From: Ceratorhiza oryzae-sativae
Taxonomy: Eukaryota; Basidiomycota; Agaricomycetes; Cantharellales; Ceratobasidiaceae
NCBI GenBank assembly: GCA_030998015.1
Contig: JARWMV010000247.1
Span: 310,001 to 374,000, forward strand
Direction of reading: 5' to 3'
Length of the DNA: 64,000 nt
Part shown: piece by piece, positions 10,400 to 22,976 of the stretch
Layout: each line of letters starts with the position of its first letter
How positions within the stretch are numbered: position 1 is the first letter of the stretch
Position numbers and translations under genes: made by a program
The notes under the pieces: model-generated
Told to the model about the DNA's origin: nothing
Database searches by the model: none
What the model saw: only the letters and a program-made list of their open reading frames with translations

Positions 10400-11617
10400 A
10401 TGGGTCGCGCAACTCGCGAAAACCTCACCATCGTCTACAACCTCGACGGCTCGGACCACTACGCGGTCATCCCTTACCCAAGGAGCTACGAGGCAAGTCG
10501 AACCACGTCCAAGCGCCCTTGTGTGTTTCTGACCATTTCATTCCAGGAAGCTCTCACCGCCGCAGTCCAGCGGTTTAGTAAATCCTTTGCTTCTGCGAAA
10601 CCAACCCGCCAGGTGTGGCTGGCCAAGGGCATTCGAACACAACGCAATCGCTGGATCTGGGCCGAGTGCGATCCCGAAACGTTTATGCGCACCATTGAAG
10701 ATAGCGCTGCGGAAATCCGGCTATGCGACAACGAACAGGAGGGATTCGACTCGGATGACGAGTCGGAATATCTGAGCGTGATCGTGTCGGAAGAGGACGC
10801 AGACGTCGAAGGCAGCGTGCAGACTAACATGACGTCCCTGGTCAACGATTTAGACTGGAGTGAGTTGATCGAGGCTTCGGCTGCTTCTAGTCTGGCTGAT
10901 CTTGCGAATTGAAGAGAGTACCCGGTCGAGCGCAACAACCGCGTCGTGTGCCTCGGCTGCGGCTCAACAAGTCCCTCGGTGATCACCCAAGGGCTTATCG
11001 ACGAGGCGATACAGATCTACCATTCCTCAACCGACTACCTCACGGCGATCGCCAAATTCGAGCACGCCATTTCCGTCGCACCCGCCTCGCACCCGGACCT
11101 CAAAGCCCAGTGCTATCTCCACCTCGGCTACCTCGCCCAAATCACCGCCGCCATCCCAACGCCCATCCCCACAGCTTCCAAACGTCAATCTATCATCCGT
11201 ACGCCCACGACCCCATCCTTTTCCACCGCCCGCTCCCACTTTCGACACGCCCACAAACTGTTCACCCAGTCCAAGAACCGCGAGGGTCAGCTGAGGTGTA
11301 AACAAGCCACCGCGTCCGTGGCGCTGGACGAACAAGACTGGGACTCGGCCCGGAGCCAGATCTTGTACATGATGGACGCCGGAAAACGAGACGGGATCTC
11401 GGTGGATGAGATGTGGTGTGCGAGCGCGTTGGCGTTGATTGCCCTGAAGCAAGGGTTGGAGGAAGAGGCTGACAGTTGGTGGGCCAAAGTCTGGAAGGTC
11501 GCGCGAGATAAGGTTACCGGTCCGCGAATACCTATTTCATTTTCTTGGGCATTTTTTGTAGTGCATTCACTCACTCGCTTCACTCGTTGGTTCCTAATTA
11601 CCGTACTCATTCGTTGA
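10400..11617 (+). CDS. Unrecognised protein with TPR-like C-terminal half (spliced)
   Basis: Proposed exons are 10400-10492, 10547-10859 and 10917-11617; the sum is 1107 nt, giving 368 aa. Intron 1 (10493-10546, 54 nt) has a GC donor, GCAAGT, a CTGAC branch motif and TTCCAG acceptor. Intron 2 (10860-10916, 57 nt) has GTGAGT, a CTGAT branch motif and a purine-rich acceptor ending in AG. It removes the in-frame TGA at 10910-10912, so what otherwise looks like two adjacent genes becomes one. The N-terminal half has a short acidic stretch (EGFDSDDESEYLS). The C-terminal half has helical, TPR-like sequence (DLKAQCYLHLGYLAQI; AIAKFEHAIS). The last ~25 residues are hydrophobic and may be misread 3' sequence. 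I do not recognise the family. An alternative is two genes, with the second lacking an ATG. Confidence 0.55.
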
Positions 11618-14194
11618 CATCACTCCTCTACCTACCACTTCGTTCCTTGTTGCTGATAATTTAACTATCTAAGATTGTATACTTGCGTTCGTGTACAAGC
11701 TGTATCCAGTACCCTATTTACAGATATATCGACTCTTTTGTTTTCATGTTTGTTTGTCTCGCGTTTTTTCTTCTTTGAATTGGTCACATGATTGTTTGTG
11801 GGGCGACCAAGGTTTGATGGTTCGCGTCTCGACGTCGATCAAAGGCCCATGCAATTGTAATTGAAATCACCCTTGCTTGGCATAACAACATTAGCCCCAG
11901 CAAAAACCACCCTGACCTACAAGTGTGCACTCCGCAAGCCGCATCGAAACTGGTACGTTCAAGCAAGAGAGAATCGCCAGCGCATCGAGTTAAACTTGTG
12001 ATTGTTCGGATCACATTATTTGACCATGTTCTGGACATCAAGGAACGAGGCACAAAGGAGTCGAGATCTTTTATGTATCTCAAAGGAGGTCCTCCTCCGA
12101 TCGATCTGCGGTTACTGGATAACTCGGTTCGGGACTTTTCTCGCCGGCTGGGGTGAGGCGTTCGCGTCGGGCGGTGTCGGAAGGCGTATGTCGGTGCCCC
12201 TGTCTTTGTCTTTTGCTGTGCAAGGATCTGCGAGTCGTCGAGACTGTGGTTGGATCAAACTGGTCATTGTAATATGGCTTGTCATGCCGACGGATTGTGT
12301 GGACCTAGGACGCCAGTGAACGGAGCTTTTGGGACCAAACTACGGCCGTATAGCTTGGGCTCTTGTGCGGTTGATACGAGTAATGCACAGCATCCTTATC
12401 CAGGGGGAGATCATTCGGAGTTTGATTTAGCCCTTTTCCGTTTGGCATATCCGCTAACGCCTCCTGAATGGCTTTTTTAGACCAAGTTGTGAATGCCCTC
12501 TGACACCGAGAATGTTATTCGGCTTCCATTCTCAGGCAGTTTGATTGTATACTGGAAAACGCGGTCGCACCGTATCTATCATGTCGCGCTAGCTGCCATA
12601 ACAATACGAACAACTTGGGTTGAATCTTAGAAGAGCATTGGCAAATCGACTGGACGATCTTGAGCATTGAGGGTAGTTCATGATTATAATATGCGGTCTG
12701 GTGCAGAAAGAATGAGGCTAGGCACAATGGCTTGGCGTGGATGCTTGCTGGGTTCCGAGCCATAGTTTGCCGCGTCAGGAGCATCACGCCGCCATTAAAT
12801 GGAAGTCCTTGACAAATTGCCTCTAGTTGGATGGATAGGAGGTCGGTAACATTAAGCCTGCTGGTTGGTCATAGGCCGGTTAAATAACCAAAATATTATA
12901 TTCGACACCACTAAATCATTCGAATTTGTTTTGGTCCGGTCGAGCTTACGAAAACGTTGCAACTTTGTGACATCATAGTATAGAAGTAGAGTTACTCAAA
13001 TCTGCTGTGGGTACCGTTGGAAGTTCGATTGAACATGAATGTATATCCATTTCGGATTCATGAAAGCTGTTTGGTCTACATCTCGAGTTGATTTAGAACG
13101 GTCCACCAGACCTTGAGATAGCTTGGCCTGTCCCAATACTGCCACAATTGTCCTGGTTTTGCGGACGAGGAGAACAGATTTGGGGTGGGGTTGAATAAGA
13201 AGATAGCTTCACAGACGTGAAGAGCTCGTCAAGCGCCCTACTGAGAAAGCCAAATGTGAGGCTGCTTGGGTAATCTTCGTGCGATATTAAGATCCCTGGC
13301 TATAAAGTACATTACACGCTTAGCTTCAATGGAGTAAGCAGTTAGTAAGAGCAGATTATGGAGGCCTTGTTGAGTCCGAGGCGATCGAAGAATGGACGGC
13401 GAGGTTGTCTCGTGTGCTTCTGCCGAACATGTGGCCTCTCCTATAGTAGTGATTCGCTCAGCAATGGATTTCGAGGAGAAGGTCACCGGCTCATTGATGG
13501 GAAAGAGCCGAGAGAATTATCACATTGAAATATACCAAGTCGAACCAAGTACGTGTCGACTCACTATTCACTCGGAGAACTCGGAGTCCGTTTGGGCGTC
13601 TGTATCTGGCTGGTGACCACGTGACCTGGTATCCGAAATCGTAGTTTTCTTTTGGAAATAATGCGCGTCTCGACTACTATGACGTCCGTCCCCGCACGGA
13701 CTTGTTGCATGGTTCAGAATACAAATCTGGAACAACCAGGCACTCGCAGCACATCGCCTATTCACTTGTTCATGGTAGTCGCGGGGTTCCGACATCGTCG
13801 TGCGTGACTAGACTCGGCATTAGGTTTCTACCGTGTGGGACACCCACTCATGATCGATCTTATCGGTGTTTCTCCATGTTCGTTCCAGATGGCTTTGGAT
13901 TTCGCGCATCTTTGTCGCCTGACCTTGGCCGAATGTTCCACATGTATCACTTGACGCTTCGTGATACCGCCTGATGCCAAAGAAGTCGCCAACGTTACAT
14001 ATCAACGTGAAGCGCAGGCATCGACGGCGCTGCGGGGTTCGTTTGCAGCTATTCCCGAATCGAGTCTATTGTAGTACGAGTGCACGGTGGTCTATTATGG
14101 TAAGGACACCGCCCGTGACCCTCGGATGTGGCGTTCCTGGATTCGGGTTCGATATTCGTTCGGTCACTGGTGCTGTTTTAGGGGGTTAGATTTC
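11618..14194. other. Intergenic, no recognisable gene
   Basis: Both strands show only short, mutually overlapping open frames (up to 105 codons) without known motifs or splice support. The right end is the promoter region of the amylase gene. Confidence 0.5.
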
Positions 14195-14203
14195 TATATA
14201 TAT
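14195..14203 (+). promoter_or_regulatory. TATA box of amylase gene
   Basis: TATATATAT about 190 bases before the ATG at 14395. The leader contains a GTATGT at 14250 and ATTAG near 14309, so a 5'-UTR intron of about 60 nt is possible. Confidence 0.5.
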
Positions 14204-14394
14204 GCCCCCCCGGTTTGCGTCTTCCCCAGCATCCCACTACCGCGTCGAGGTATGTAGTCTCCGTCTCTCGTGCCACACGCTCACTTATTCTTTCGCGTGT
14301 CATTAGTCTTTCGTCGCCTCAGCACAGTACAATACAGCGCTCGATTCCACCATCGTGCCAAGTCTTTCGTTTAGAACAAATATAACCTCTCGCC

Positions 14395-16583
14395 ATGCAT
14401 CTCTCTAGCTACCTTTCGGTGGCGACCGCCACACTCCTTACCCAAGTCTCTGCCAGTCCCATTTCTCATTACCACAAGCGTGCTCCTACGACCTCCAAGA
14501 GTATGTTTCATTCATCTTTCGCAGGTTACCGGTGCTGACTCCCCGTGCAGAGGTCATCGCACAAATGTTCCAATGGACCTGGGACTCTGTTGCTGCTGAA
14601 TGCGCCAGCTTTCTCGGGCCGGCCGGTTATGGATACGTCCAAGTAATTCACCCCTTTTTCTCCAGTTCTGCACACTTTACTGAGAACGTCAAAGGTTTCC
14701 CCGCCAGCTGAACACGTTACTGGCTCAGAGTGGTGGACCGACTACCAACCTGTTTCTTACACTCTTACATCCAAGCGGGGCAATCGAGCCCAGTTCCAGG
14801 TTCTTATCTGCTTTATTGACGTAACGCTGCCCATCTGACATCTCGAGTACATAGAACATGATTGCGACCTGCAAGGTGCGTCCATGTGATACTTGGCTCG
14901 GTTGCTCCTAATAAGAAATTTCCAGGCTGCCGGAGTCGAGGTAATTGCCGACACGATTTTCAACCATATGGCTGGCTCGGATTCTGGAACTGGTGTAGCT
15001 GGCTCGAGTACGTCACGTTTGCCTCTACACCATTTCTGAGCACTCTTCTCACGAAATCCCGTTTTGCAGGCTACAGTGAGCATTATTTGATTTTCTCATG
15101 TGCGACTCGTTATTGAAGCGTTTATTAGCCCACTACGTATATCCAGGAATTTACCAATACCAGGACTTCCACCATTGTGGCCTTGAACCCAACGATGATA
15201 TCGTCAACTACAGCAGTCGTCAAGAGGTCCAAACCTGTGAACTTGTGAACCTTGCCGAGTGAGTGGTGTTCTCGATCAGCTCTCGAGTGCACTAACTAAT
15301 GATGCGCTCCAGCCTCGCTACAGATACTGAATACGTGCGTGGTCGGCTGGCGGCGTATGCCAACGATTTGATCTCTCTCGGTGTTACCGGCTTGCGTCTC
15401 GATGCCGCAAAGCGTACGCCACCTTGTGCTCCTTATACGCCCCATAGCTTACATCATTATTAGACATTGCTTCTGCGGATATTAGCAATATCCTGAGCCG
15501 GCTGTCTAAGCCAGTGTATATTACTCAAGAAGTATGTTTCACCCTGTTTTTCTTCCGAACAACGCTTACACCAGGTCGAAGGTAATCTTTGGCTCCGGAG
15601 AAGAAGTCACTCCGGCCGAATACACTGGTAATGGTGATGTTCAAGAATTCAGGTATACCTCCACTCTGCGCAGTGCATTTGGCTGGAATGGTATTGCTAG
15701 CTTGAATGGCCTCGAGAACAACGGTTCGTGGGTGTATGCGCTCATCGTTCTTTACTGATCTATTCGATTATAAAAAATTAGGTTGGGTCAGTGGTAATGG
15801 TGCCAACGTCTTTGTGGTACGTGCTGGTTATTATAATAGCCCAATCATCGCTAACCTCTAATGGGCTGGGCAGGCAAACCATGATACAGAACGTAACGGC
15901 GATTCACTCAACTTCAACTCACCATCCAATACGTATACCCTCGCTTTGATATTCTCTCTGTAAGTTGGACCCCTAAAAGCCTCGTTGGATCGGGCTGACC
16001 GAGTTGGCGCCTCTAGCTCATACCCTTATGGCACACCCACTATCCTTTCCTCCTATTCTTTCTCGAATAAAGATGACGGTGCGCCAAATGGTGGAGCAGG
16101 TACTTGCTCTGCATCTGGCGGTAGCAACGGCTGGCTTTGCCAACACCGCTGGCCCGCCGTTGCTGGCATGGTTTCTTGGTTCAACGCTGTGAATGGTGCA
16201 GGGTTGACAAATTGGCAGACGGGGTCTAACCAGCAGATTGCGTTTGGCCGTGGTGAGCTCCATTAGCGACTTGGGCTGCGTATTGCATATTGATGTGGTA
16301 TTGTTAGGTTCCATTGGGTTTGTCGCTATCAATAACGGGGATTCGGAATGGGCAACTACCTTCAAAACATCTCTTCCCGACGGCTCGTACTGCGACATCA
16401 TTGCGGGGCCTTCCTCGGTCGGTTCTTGCGCCGGAGCATCGTAGGTTTTTTATTATCTTTATTCGAAATCGATCTCACCGTATCACGATTTATAGCTACA
16501 CCGTGTCTAACGGTTCGTTCAGCGCTACCGTTAGTCCCAGGAACGCGATCGCGATCTACACCGGTGCCACTCATTTGCGCTGA
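14395..16583 (+). CDS. Secreted alpha-amylase, GH13
   Basis: Hydrolyses alpha-1,4 bonds of starch or glycogen outside the cell. A signal peptide ([20 protein letters not shown]) is followed by a Kex2-like Lys-Arg near residue 28. Catalytic residues are in place: nucleophile Asp211 in GLRLDAAKH, acid/base Glu237 in VYITQEVIFG, and Asp300 in [11 protein letters not shown]. The N-terminal GYGYVQVSPPAEH and ADTIFNHM motifs are typical of GH13 amylases. Exons: 14395-14500, 14551-14642, 14695-14799, 14855-14875, 14926-15007, 15070-15075, 15129-15258, 15313-15413, 15464-15531, 15582-15723, 15782-15816, 15874-15959, 16017-16252, 16308-16440, 16496-16583. They sum to 1431 nt, giving 476 aa, normal for the family. 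Introns are 50-62 nt. Exon 6 is only 6 nt and makes GSSYTHYVYPG. No starch-binding domain follows. Confidence 0.93.
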
Positions 16584-17126
16584 TATAAGCGATGATACGT
16601 TGTTTGCCGTTGCGTTTAAAAGGGACGCGAATGCCATAGACGGCGGTGTAGTATATATAAATTGTACATTCGTCATTTTCTACCAATAGAACTGCTGTGC
16701 AGAACAGTTTTTACACAGTGCCGCTGGATGATACTCATAAGCTCCGATGATGAGCCATGGAGGATATATGCGCCAGTCATGCGAAAATATAACGGGTGAG
16801 TATAATTTCTGGTAAATCGAGGTGGGATCTGCCATAGGATGTACTGAACCCAACGGTCGGTTTCTCATATTTATAAATACGAGTGGTTAACTGGTGTCAT
16901 GGACCTCCCGCCTCCACATAATATTGTGCTAGCTGGAGCTTGGTAATATGGTTATGTTTAGTATTATTCTACTGGAATCGTTGCCTTATCAAACTTTTAT
17001 GTTGAATATGTCGATTCAGTAAAGGGGCACATTTAAGCATAGAGGCGCTCAGGGGTTTGGCCGACACGTGACCGTCGCGTCAATGGTTAGCGACAATCAC
17101 CAACGAACACTTTGACAACAACTATC
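16584..17126. other. Intergenic between amylase and kinesin
   Basis: AT-rich spacer with no open frame of interest. It must hold the amylase 3' end and the kinesin promoter; no clear TATA box was seen. Confidence 0.5.
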
Positions 17127-20100
17127 ATGGCTACCCCTACAAAACGGGACATAACTACTAAAGCTTCATCTGCCATACCGACACGTCTAAAGGCATCTTC
17201 TCCTTTGAAAAAGCCAATACCTGCTCCAAAATTTACGCCCACGACACCAGCGCGACGCCCTGGATCTACTATTTTCGGCAGACCACTTACTGAGGCAGAT
17301 CTCGGACTTGTTGACTGGCAGAATGTCCAAGATGCAGACTTGTCTGGTGACTTGTCGATCGGGGATATTCCTAGCGAACCTGGTGCCGTAGACAAGGTAT
17401 TAGTCTCGGTTAGGTCGGTAGCTATGTTATACGTGTTGCGCTGTCGGACTCATATTGCTTTCTCATTCAGAGTAAAACCTACTGGGATAGGGGCGGAAGG
17501 GGATAAATCCGTTCAAGAAGCCTGGCTGATTGATCAGGAGAAGCAGTCGCTCAAACTCAAAGAGCATTTCGCTCGGATGGGAGCTCCTGCCACTGGGGAG
17601 TTTCACTATGGTTCGCTGGTAGCTGCACGCTTGGGAGCATTGATAACATTTTCACGTAGATGAGATTCTAACCGGTACTGATAATAAAGCTGTTTATACT
17701 GCTACTGCCAAATCCCACGTTAGGTACGCATATTACCTGGCCCATATATCTGGTTATTGACTTACTGGAGGTAGAGCCGCGATGGATGGATATAACTCTG
17801 TCATATTTGCGTATGGTCAAACAGCATCGGGCAAAACATTTACTCTGGTTCGCTTTCCAGAATTCCTTGGAGCTATTATAGCCTCACACTATAGCTAGAG
17901 TGGGTCCGATGACCAACCGGGTATCATCCCACGTGCCATGCGTGATGTGTTTGGATATATCAAAAGGGTTAGTTGGACAAGCTGTGTCTCGAAGATGTCT
18001 CAGCAGTTGTGTTTCAGCACCCAGACCGCGAATTCCTCCTTCGTGCATCTTATCTCGAAATATATAATGAGCAAATCACGATCTTTTGGCTCCAACTAAT
18101 GCGACTCCAGTGTCACTGCAAGGTGCTGGGGAGAACGTTTACCTCGTTGGTATGTTCTGCACTCATTCATGCTTGGAGAAATTCTTCGCTTATTGCTACA
18201 CTCTCCTCTCTTCCTGAATTCGGACCGCTACATTTGATTAGGAATACGCGAGGAGCCTATCACCTCGTTCAAGTCAGTAAAGGATGTTTTGGAGCGCGGG
18301 GACGCAGGCCGCCGTACAGCAAGCACAGATTGGAATGAGCGCTCTAGCCGGTCGCACAGCGTATTTCGATTGGTGAGTATTTATATCCCCTATTATGGAT
18401 TGACTGATCCTTAGCCTAATGTCTAGGTGATTGAATCTCGCGAAACCGTCCCTGAACAGGAACGACTCACTTCGCCCGATCCCTTGCCTGTACCAATGAC
18501 CCCAGGAGGTACAAGATTGCAAGCTAGGGGTGGTCGTTCTGTGCAGACTTCCGTCTTGGTGAATTCTTCCAACACTAACATAAAAAATGCCTCCAAATTG
18601 ATAGCTGTATTGGTTTTTTCTCAGAGTCTCATTGACTTGGCCGGCTCTGAGAAGGCTACGAGTGACAAGGACCGCACTAGAGAAGGAAAATACATCAATA
18701 CAAGGTTCTTGAATGCACAATCAGTGTTTCTGCTGCCACTCATCACGTTTTCAGTCTCTTGACTCTGGGAAGTGTGATCGGAACATTAGCCGAGAACTCT
18801 GCAAAGGGGAAAAGGTGGGGTTTCCGAACATTATTTGGGCTACGAGACATTGACCACGCCCGCATTTAGCGACCATGTTCCATTTCGGAATAGCAAGTGA
18901 GCTTCTCAGGCATATTTGTTCACCAGGTACTAATTGCAGCAATTCATAGGCTCACCCGAATGCTCCAGCCTTCACTCTCTGGAGATGCACGTATATCAGT
19001 TATATGTACAATTAACCCACACCCAAATTATATCGCCGAATCGACCAGTACCTTGCAATTCGCCGCTCGAGTCAAGAAGGTTTCGGTGAGTGGAACCATC
19101 GATTTATATGTCATTGATACACCGAGTTAACTACTGCCAACATCCAGCTCCACGCTACCAAGAAAGAGATTATCGACACAGACGCATTACTGGAGCGGTA
19201 CAGAAAGGAAATTGAAGACTTGAAACGTAGGCTTGGCGAACGAGAGAAGGAGGCTCCAGGAAGCAACAGGAGGATGAGCGCGCGCGAGGTAAGTCACATG
19301 TATGCGCACTTTATATGCAGCCCTAAGCAAAGAAATAGCAAAAAGACGAGAGCAAAGCAATACACGATTTGAATCATCGGATCCAACAGCTTACCAAGCT
19401 GATCTTGACTAGCCAGACCGTTGAGGAAGTGCGAGAATCTCGACCCGCGAGTCCGGTCAAGCCTGATCTAAACTTGACGCCGCAGCAGGTTTGTTTGTGC
19501 TCGTTCATTTAACGTGGATACTACATCGAGATTAAGGCCTTCGGTATTTTTTTCATGATAGCTTCAGCAGGATCTTTTCACCGCACGCCGAGTAATTGAG
19601 ACTCAAGAGTCTCAAATTTTATCTCTAGAAGCTGCCCTTGCCCAGCGGCCCCCCCTCTCTACTGATGCCCCGGATTCCGAAAAAGACCGCTTAATCGCTG
19701 ATTTGAGCAAGACGGTACGAGAGCTAGAGATCGTGACCCGTGGATATGAAGACGCTCTCGGCCCACCATTGCCCCAGGTTCGGGAGGACGTTGAAAAGGA
19801 GTGGCTAGAAAGGTTTCAAGAGATGGAACGCCAACTGAAGGAGAAAGAAGAGGCTATTAGCGAATGTCAAAGAGCCTTAAAGGAAGAAAGAAAGGTGAGT
19901 GTTCCGAAATGCCAGTGAAACACAACGCTTCATTCGTCGGGTCAGGCGCGCTTGAAACTCCAAGAAGAGAAAATCGCTCTTGTATCCTTTGTGCGCGATA
20001 TCGATTTTTTGAACCATAAATCCACAACAGCAAATTATACACCTGGAGGAGCAGATCGACCGGGAAAGCGTGCCCAGTCACTTGACGGCAATGCTTCCTT

Positions 20101-20296
20101 TACACTCGCCACCAAGCTTGGCCGATTCGGGCACCATAGCTCATTGGCTGATACTGTTGAAGGACCGGAAGATGAGGATGAAGATGAAGATGAAGATGAA
20201 ATTGAAGACCTTGTTACAGTCGAGGTAGAGACCGGGAGCCCGCCGCCAAAGAGCTCGCGGAGTGTGTTGGGCGAAAAAGAGAATGTTCCTTTATAG
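17127..20296 (+). CDS. Kinesin motor protein, Kip2/kinesin-7-like (one frame break)
   Basis: Microtubule motor with an N-terminal motor domain. After a basic Ser/Pro/Thr-rich leader the motor shows VLVSVRVKP, the P-loop GQTASGKT, SYLEIYNEQI, switch I NERSSRSHS, switch II LIDLAGSEKA and the neck-proximal FRNSKLTRMLQPSLSG. Coiled-coil segments (LERYRKEIEDLKRRL; EKEWLERFQEMERQL) and an acidic Glu/Asp tract near 20170 follow. Sixteen exons: 17127-17413, 17471-17610, 17660-17723, 17775-17847, 17899-17967, 18018-18149, 18242-18372, 18427-18558, 18625-18704, 18755-18814, 18870-18896, 18950-19085, 19148-19288, 19339-19488, 19562-19894, 19946-20296. They sum to 2306 nt, one short of 769 codons. The missing base is at about 18078, where EQI should continue into DLLAP. 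Either a real frameshift in the motor or a sequence error. Assignment to Kip2 rests on architecture and is less certain than kinesin itself. Confidence 0.85.
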
Positions 20297-20471
20297 GCCG
20301 CATAGGGTCAGAGCTTTAGATATGTAGAGTCTAGTTTTCTCCAACATTTATACCCTGTTTTTGTTTGTTCTGTAGCATATCGTACAGGCACCTGCTGTAA
20401 CAAAGCGCACTATTGGATCGTTGGAGGGCGGGAGGAGTTATTTCGCTTATCCGCTACTTTCGCAAACACTG

Positions 20472-21379
20472 CTATGACGTGATTTCGCTCGAGTCAGCCT
20501 GCAATCTCACAACCTCCTTCCACAGGTTAGCCCATCTTCCACCATGCCACCCGGCCATCCTCTTCCAACATGTCATCTCCCCGCCCTCTAGACTCCGTAC
20601 CATGTGAATGGCCCCTCCGAAAGCAAAATCGGCGAATGACACTTGGTGTCCCATTACGAATGGGCCTCCTTGGTTTAGTTCAAAGGCTCGATTTAGCTTG
20701 TCCCAGTGACTCTCCACCACCTTCCAGTTCTCAGGCGCTTTGTCGGAGAGTTTTGAAAGCTCGCCCCCGAATATCGCAGTTCGAGTACGAATAAAATGCT
20801 CCATTCCCCGTTCATCCAAAAAATCAGATCGCGTGATCGCATATGGAAGTAAAACGGGTGCAAGTGGTAGCAAACCATTTTGCGAGATGTAGGTCGTGGT
20901 GATGTTTTGCATTACCCGCGTTCCCGGAGGGAACACGGTAGCTTATGCGGGCGCTGGATATTTATCGTCTAAATATCTTGCGATTTTGAAAGATTCAGCG
21001 ACATATGTTGGTTTGCCGCCCGGTTCACTTGACGGATCTGCGATCACTAGAGAAAAACACAATTTGTTACTTCCAAATTCTATGTTAGATTCAAGAACGT
21101 ACATGGAAGTGTATATTGGAACATTGAGTTACCAGATGAAGGTGGGACCCCCAGTTCCTTAAGTTTGGACTCAATATCGGCGAGTGATATATACTGTACA
21201 CGATAGGGCAAACGTTTGTAGTTCAAGGTAAGCCTGAAACAAAACAACTCGCTTGTGGGATGTTACACGTCTAATATGAGGAAGCCGACGCACCGAGCCT
21301 TGTAAGTATTGGGGGACCAAGGGCCTTGTTTAGAAAAGATATCATAAAGCACAATCGGGTTTTTTTTAGTGGCGGCCAT
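20472..21379 (-). pseudogene. Glutathione S-transferase paralogue 1, nonsense-interrupted
   Basis: Same three-exon structure as the intact GST at 22069-22976. Exons 21294-21379, 21103-21233 and 20472-21046 sum to 792 nt, so no frameshift is present. The thioredoxin-like N-terminus begins MAATKKNPIVLYDIFSKQGP and includes LTLNYKRLPY; the helical C-domain includes GPFVMGHQVSFADFAFGG. An in-frame TAA at plus-strand 20943-20945 falls where the paralogue has a Tyr codon in PAPEYPVVFP. The stop follows the N-domain, so a full enzyme cannot be made unless it is a base-call error. Tandem duplication with the neighbouring GST is evident. Confidence 0.8.
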
Positions 21380-22068
21380 TCCGAGCCTGATGAGTGGGTA
21401 ATAGAGCTGGGTTGAGCTTTGAAGGTTCCATTGAGACTGCGGTGGCTATATACTCACAAAGATTGGAATCGGCGTTCCGGATGTTAACGAATCAGATCAA
21501 TACTCTGGGCGGCCGATCTAATATCGGCTCTGTACCTCCACCAGCATCACTTCCCCGATGCCGGGCCGCATCACCCGATGATGACTCGGATGACCCCCAA
21601 GAAACTATATTCCGAGAAACGGTGTTATTTCTATCCCCTTGAAATTACCACAAGGCATGAGACATCCGAGCTTAAACCGCAAATAATCTAAATTCACGGC
21701 ACATGAATCTAGGTGGATCATACACCCAGGCATAGGGACGGACAGGCCATAGCACTGGCTTAGCCCCGTTTGCCTCGGGTGGTTGAAATCAAATAATCTA
21801 AGTCCCCCGAGCCATTACACACCACTTTTCACACACGTGCTCGGTGGCAGAGACCGTTTCGGCGCGAGTCCCGGGCCGCTCTGAAGGTGACTATATGCGC
21901 GCTTCCACTCGGTCCCAGAGGATGCGCCTGTATGCTGTCGAAGGCAGATATTTTGTTTGGGATTTGCATTTCTTTAATTAACTACAGGATGTAGAGGTGC
22001 GCACTCTATCCAGTTTGGTACTTGTTAGATACAAATCCCGCATGGCGATGTAGACCAGTAGTTTCCCA
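21380..22068. other. Intergenic between GST copies
   Basis: Upstream region of GST copy 1 and downstream region of GST copy 2. Short open frames only; nothing recognisable. Confidence 0.5.
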
Positions 22069-22976
22069 TCATGCAACTTCACTCGAATCTGCTTCTAGCT
22101 TTGCTATCTCCACCCAAAGGTTGCTCCACCTTCCACCATGCCACGCCTCCATCTTCTTCCAGTAAGTTATTTCTCCTCCTTCTAGTCCCCTTACTAAATG
22201 AATAATTCCACCAACAACAAAATCAGCGAACGACACTCGATGTCCCATTATAAATGGACCTTCTGGATTGAGCTCGAATGCTCGATCAAGCTTATCCCAG
22301 TGAACCTGTGCCGCGCTCCAACTCTCCGGCGCCTTATCGAGAAGTTTGTAGAGCTCGACGCCAAATATGGCACTACGAGTACGAACAAAGTATTCCATCC
22401 CACGTTCGTCGAGCAAGTCAACTCGTGCAGAGGCGAGTGGAAGCATGACAGGGGCGAATTGCATTCCCGCCTGTGTGATATAGTCGGTGGCAATGTTCTG
22501 AAGAACACGCGTACCCAGAGGGAAGACCACCGGGTACTCGGGCGCTGGGTATTTGTTGTCGAGGTAGATCGCAATGTTGAAGGATTCGACAACATAGGTT
22601 GGCTTGCCATCTGGCTCACTCGACGGGTCCGCGATCACTATAATCCCATTTAGCCAACTATCGACCTGTTGACTCAATGCAAGTAGATGCACGTACTCGG
22701 AAGTGTGTATTGAAAGAGGGGATTATCAATCGAAGGTGGCGCCCCCAGCTCTTTGAGCTTGGATTCAACATCGGCGAGAGATACGTATTCGACGCGGTAC
22801 GGTAGGCGCTTGTAGTTTAGCGTGAGTCTAAATTAAACAATCACGTTCAGTGAAAACACAACCACGATTGTTACGAGGAAAACGATATACCGTGTTTTAT
22901 ACGTGTTGGGAGACCAAGGCCCTTGCTTGGAGAATATATCATAAAAAACGATTGGGTTTGCTTCAGTGGCAGCCAT
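22069..22976 (-). CDS. Glutathione S-transferase, fungal A-like
   Basis: Cytosolic enzyme expected to conjugate glutathione to, or bind, small electrophiles. Exons 22891-22976, 22697-22827 and 22069-22637 give 786 nt, 261 aa. Residues 1-~95 are the thioredoxin-like domain: PIVFYDIFSKQGPWSPNTYK, LTLNYKRLPYRVEYV and an SFNIAIYLDNKYP segment that corresponds to the glutathione-binding Glu/Ser-Phe motif. The C-terminal helical domain contains DKLDRAFELNPEGPFIMGH and VSFADFVVGG, with the N-capping Asp. Introns are 63 and 59 nt. Its broken twin lies just downstream at 20472-21379. The subclass call (fungus-specific class A) is inference from sequence resemblance. Confidence 0.88.

Noticed and set aside
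20170..20205. GATGAA-type microsatellite
   Set aside because: Explained as the acidic Glu/Asp tract in the last kinesin exon.
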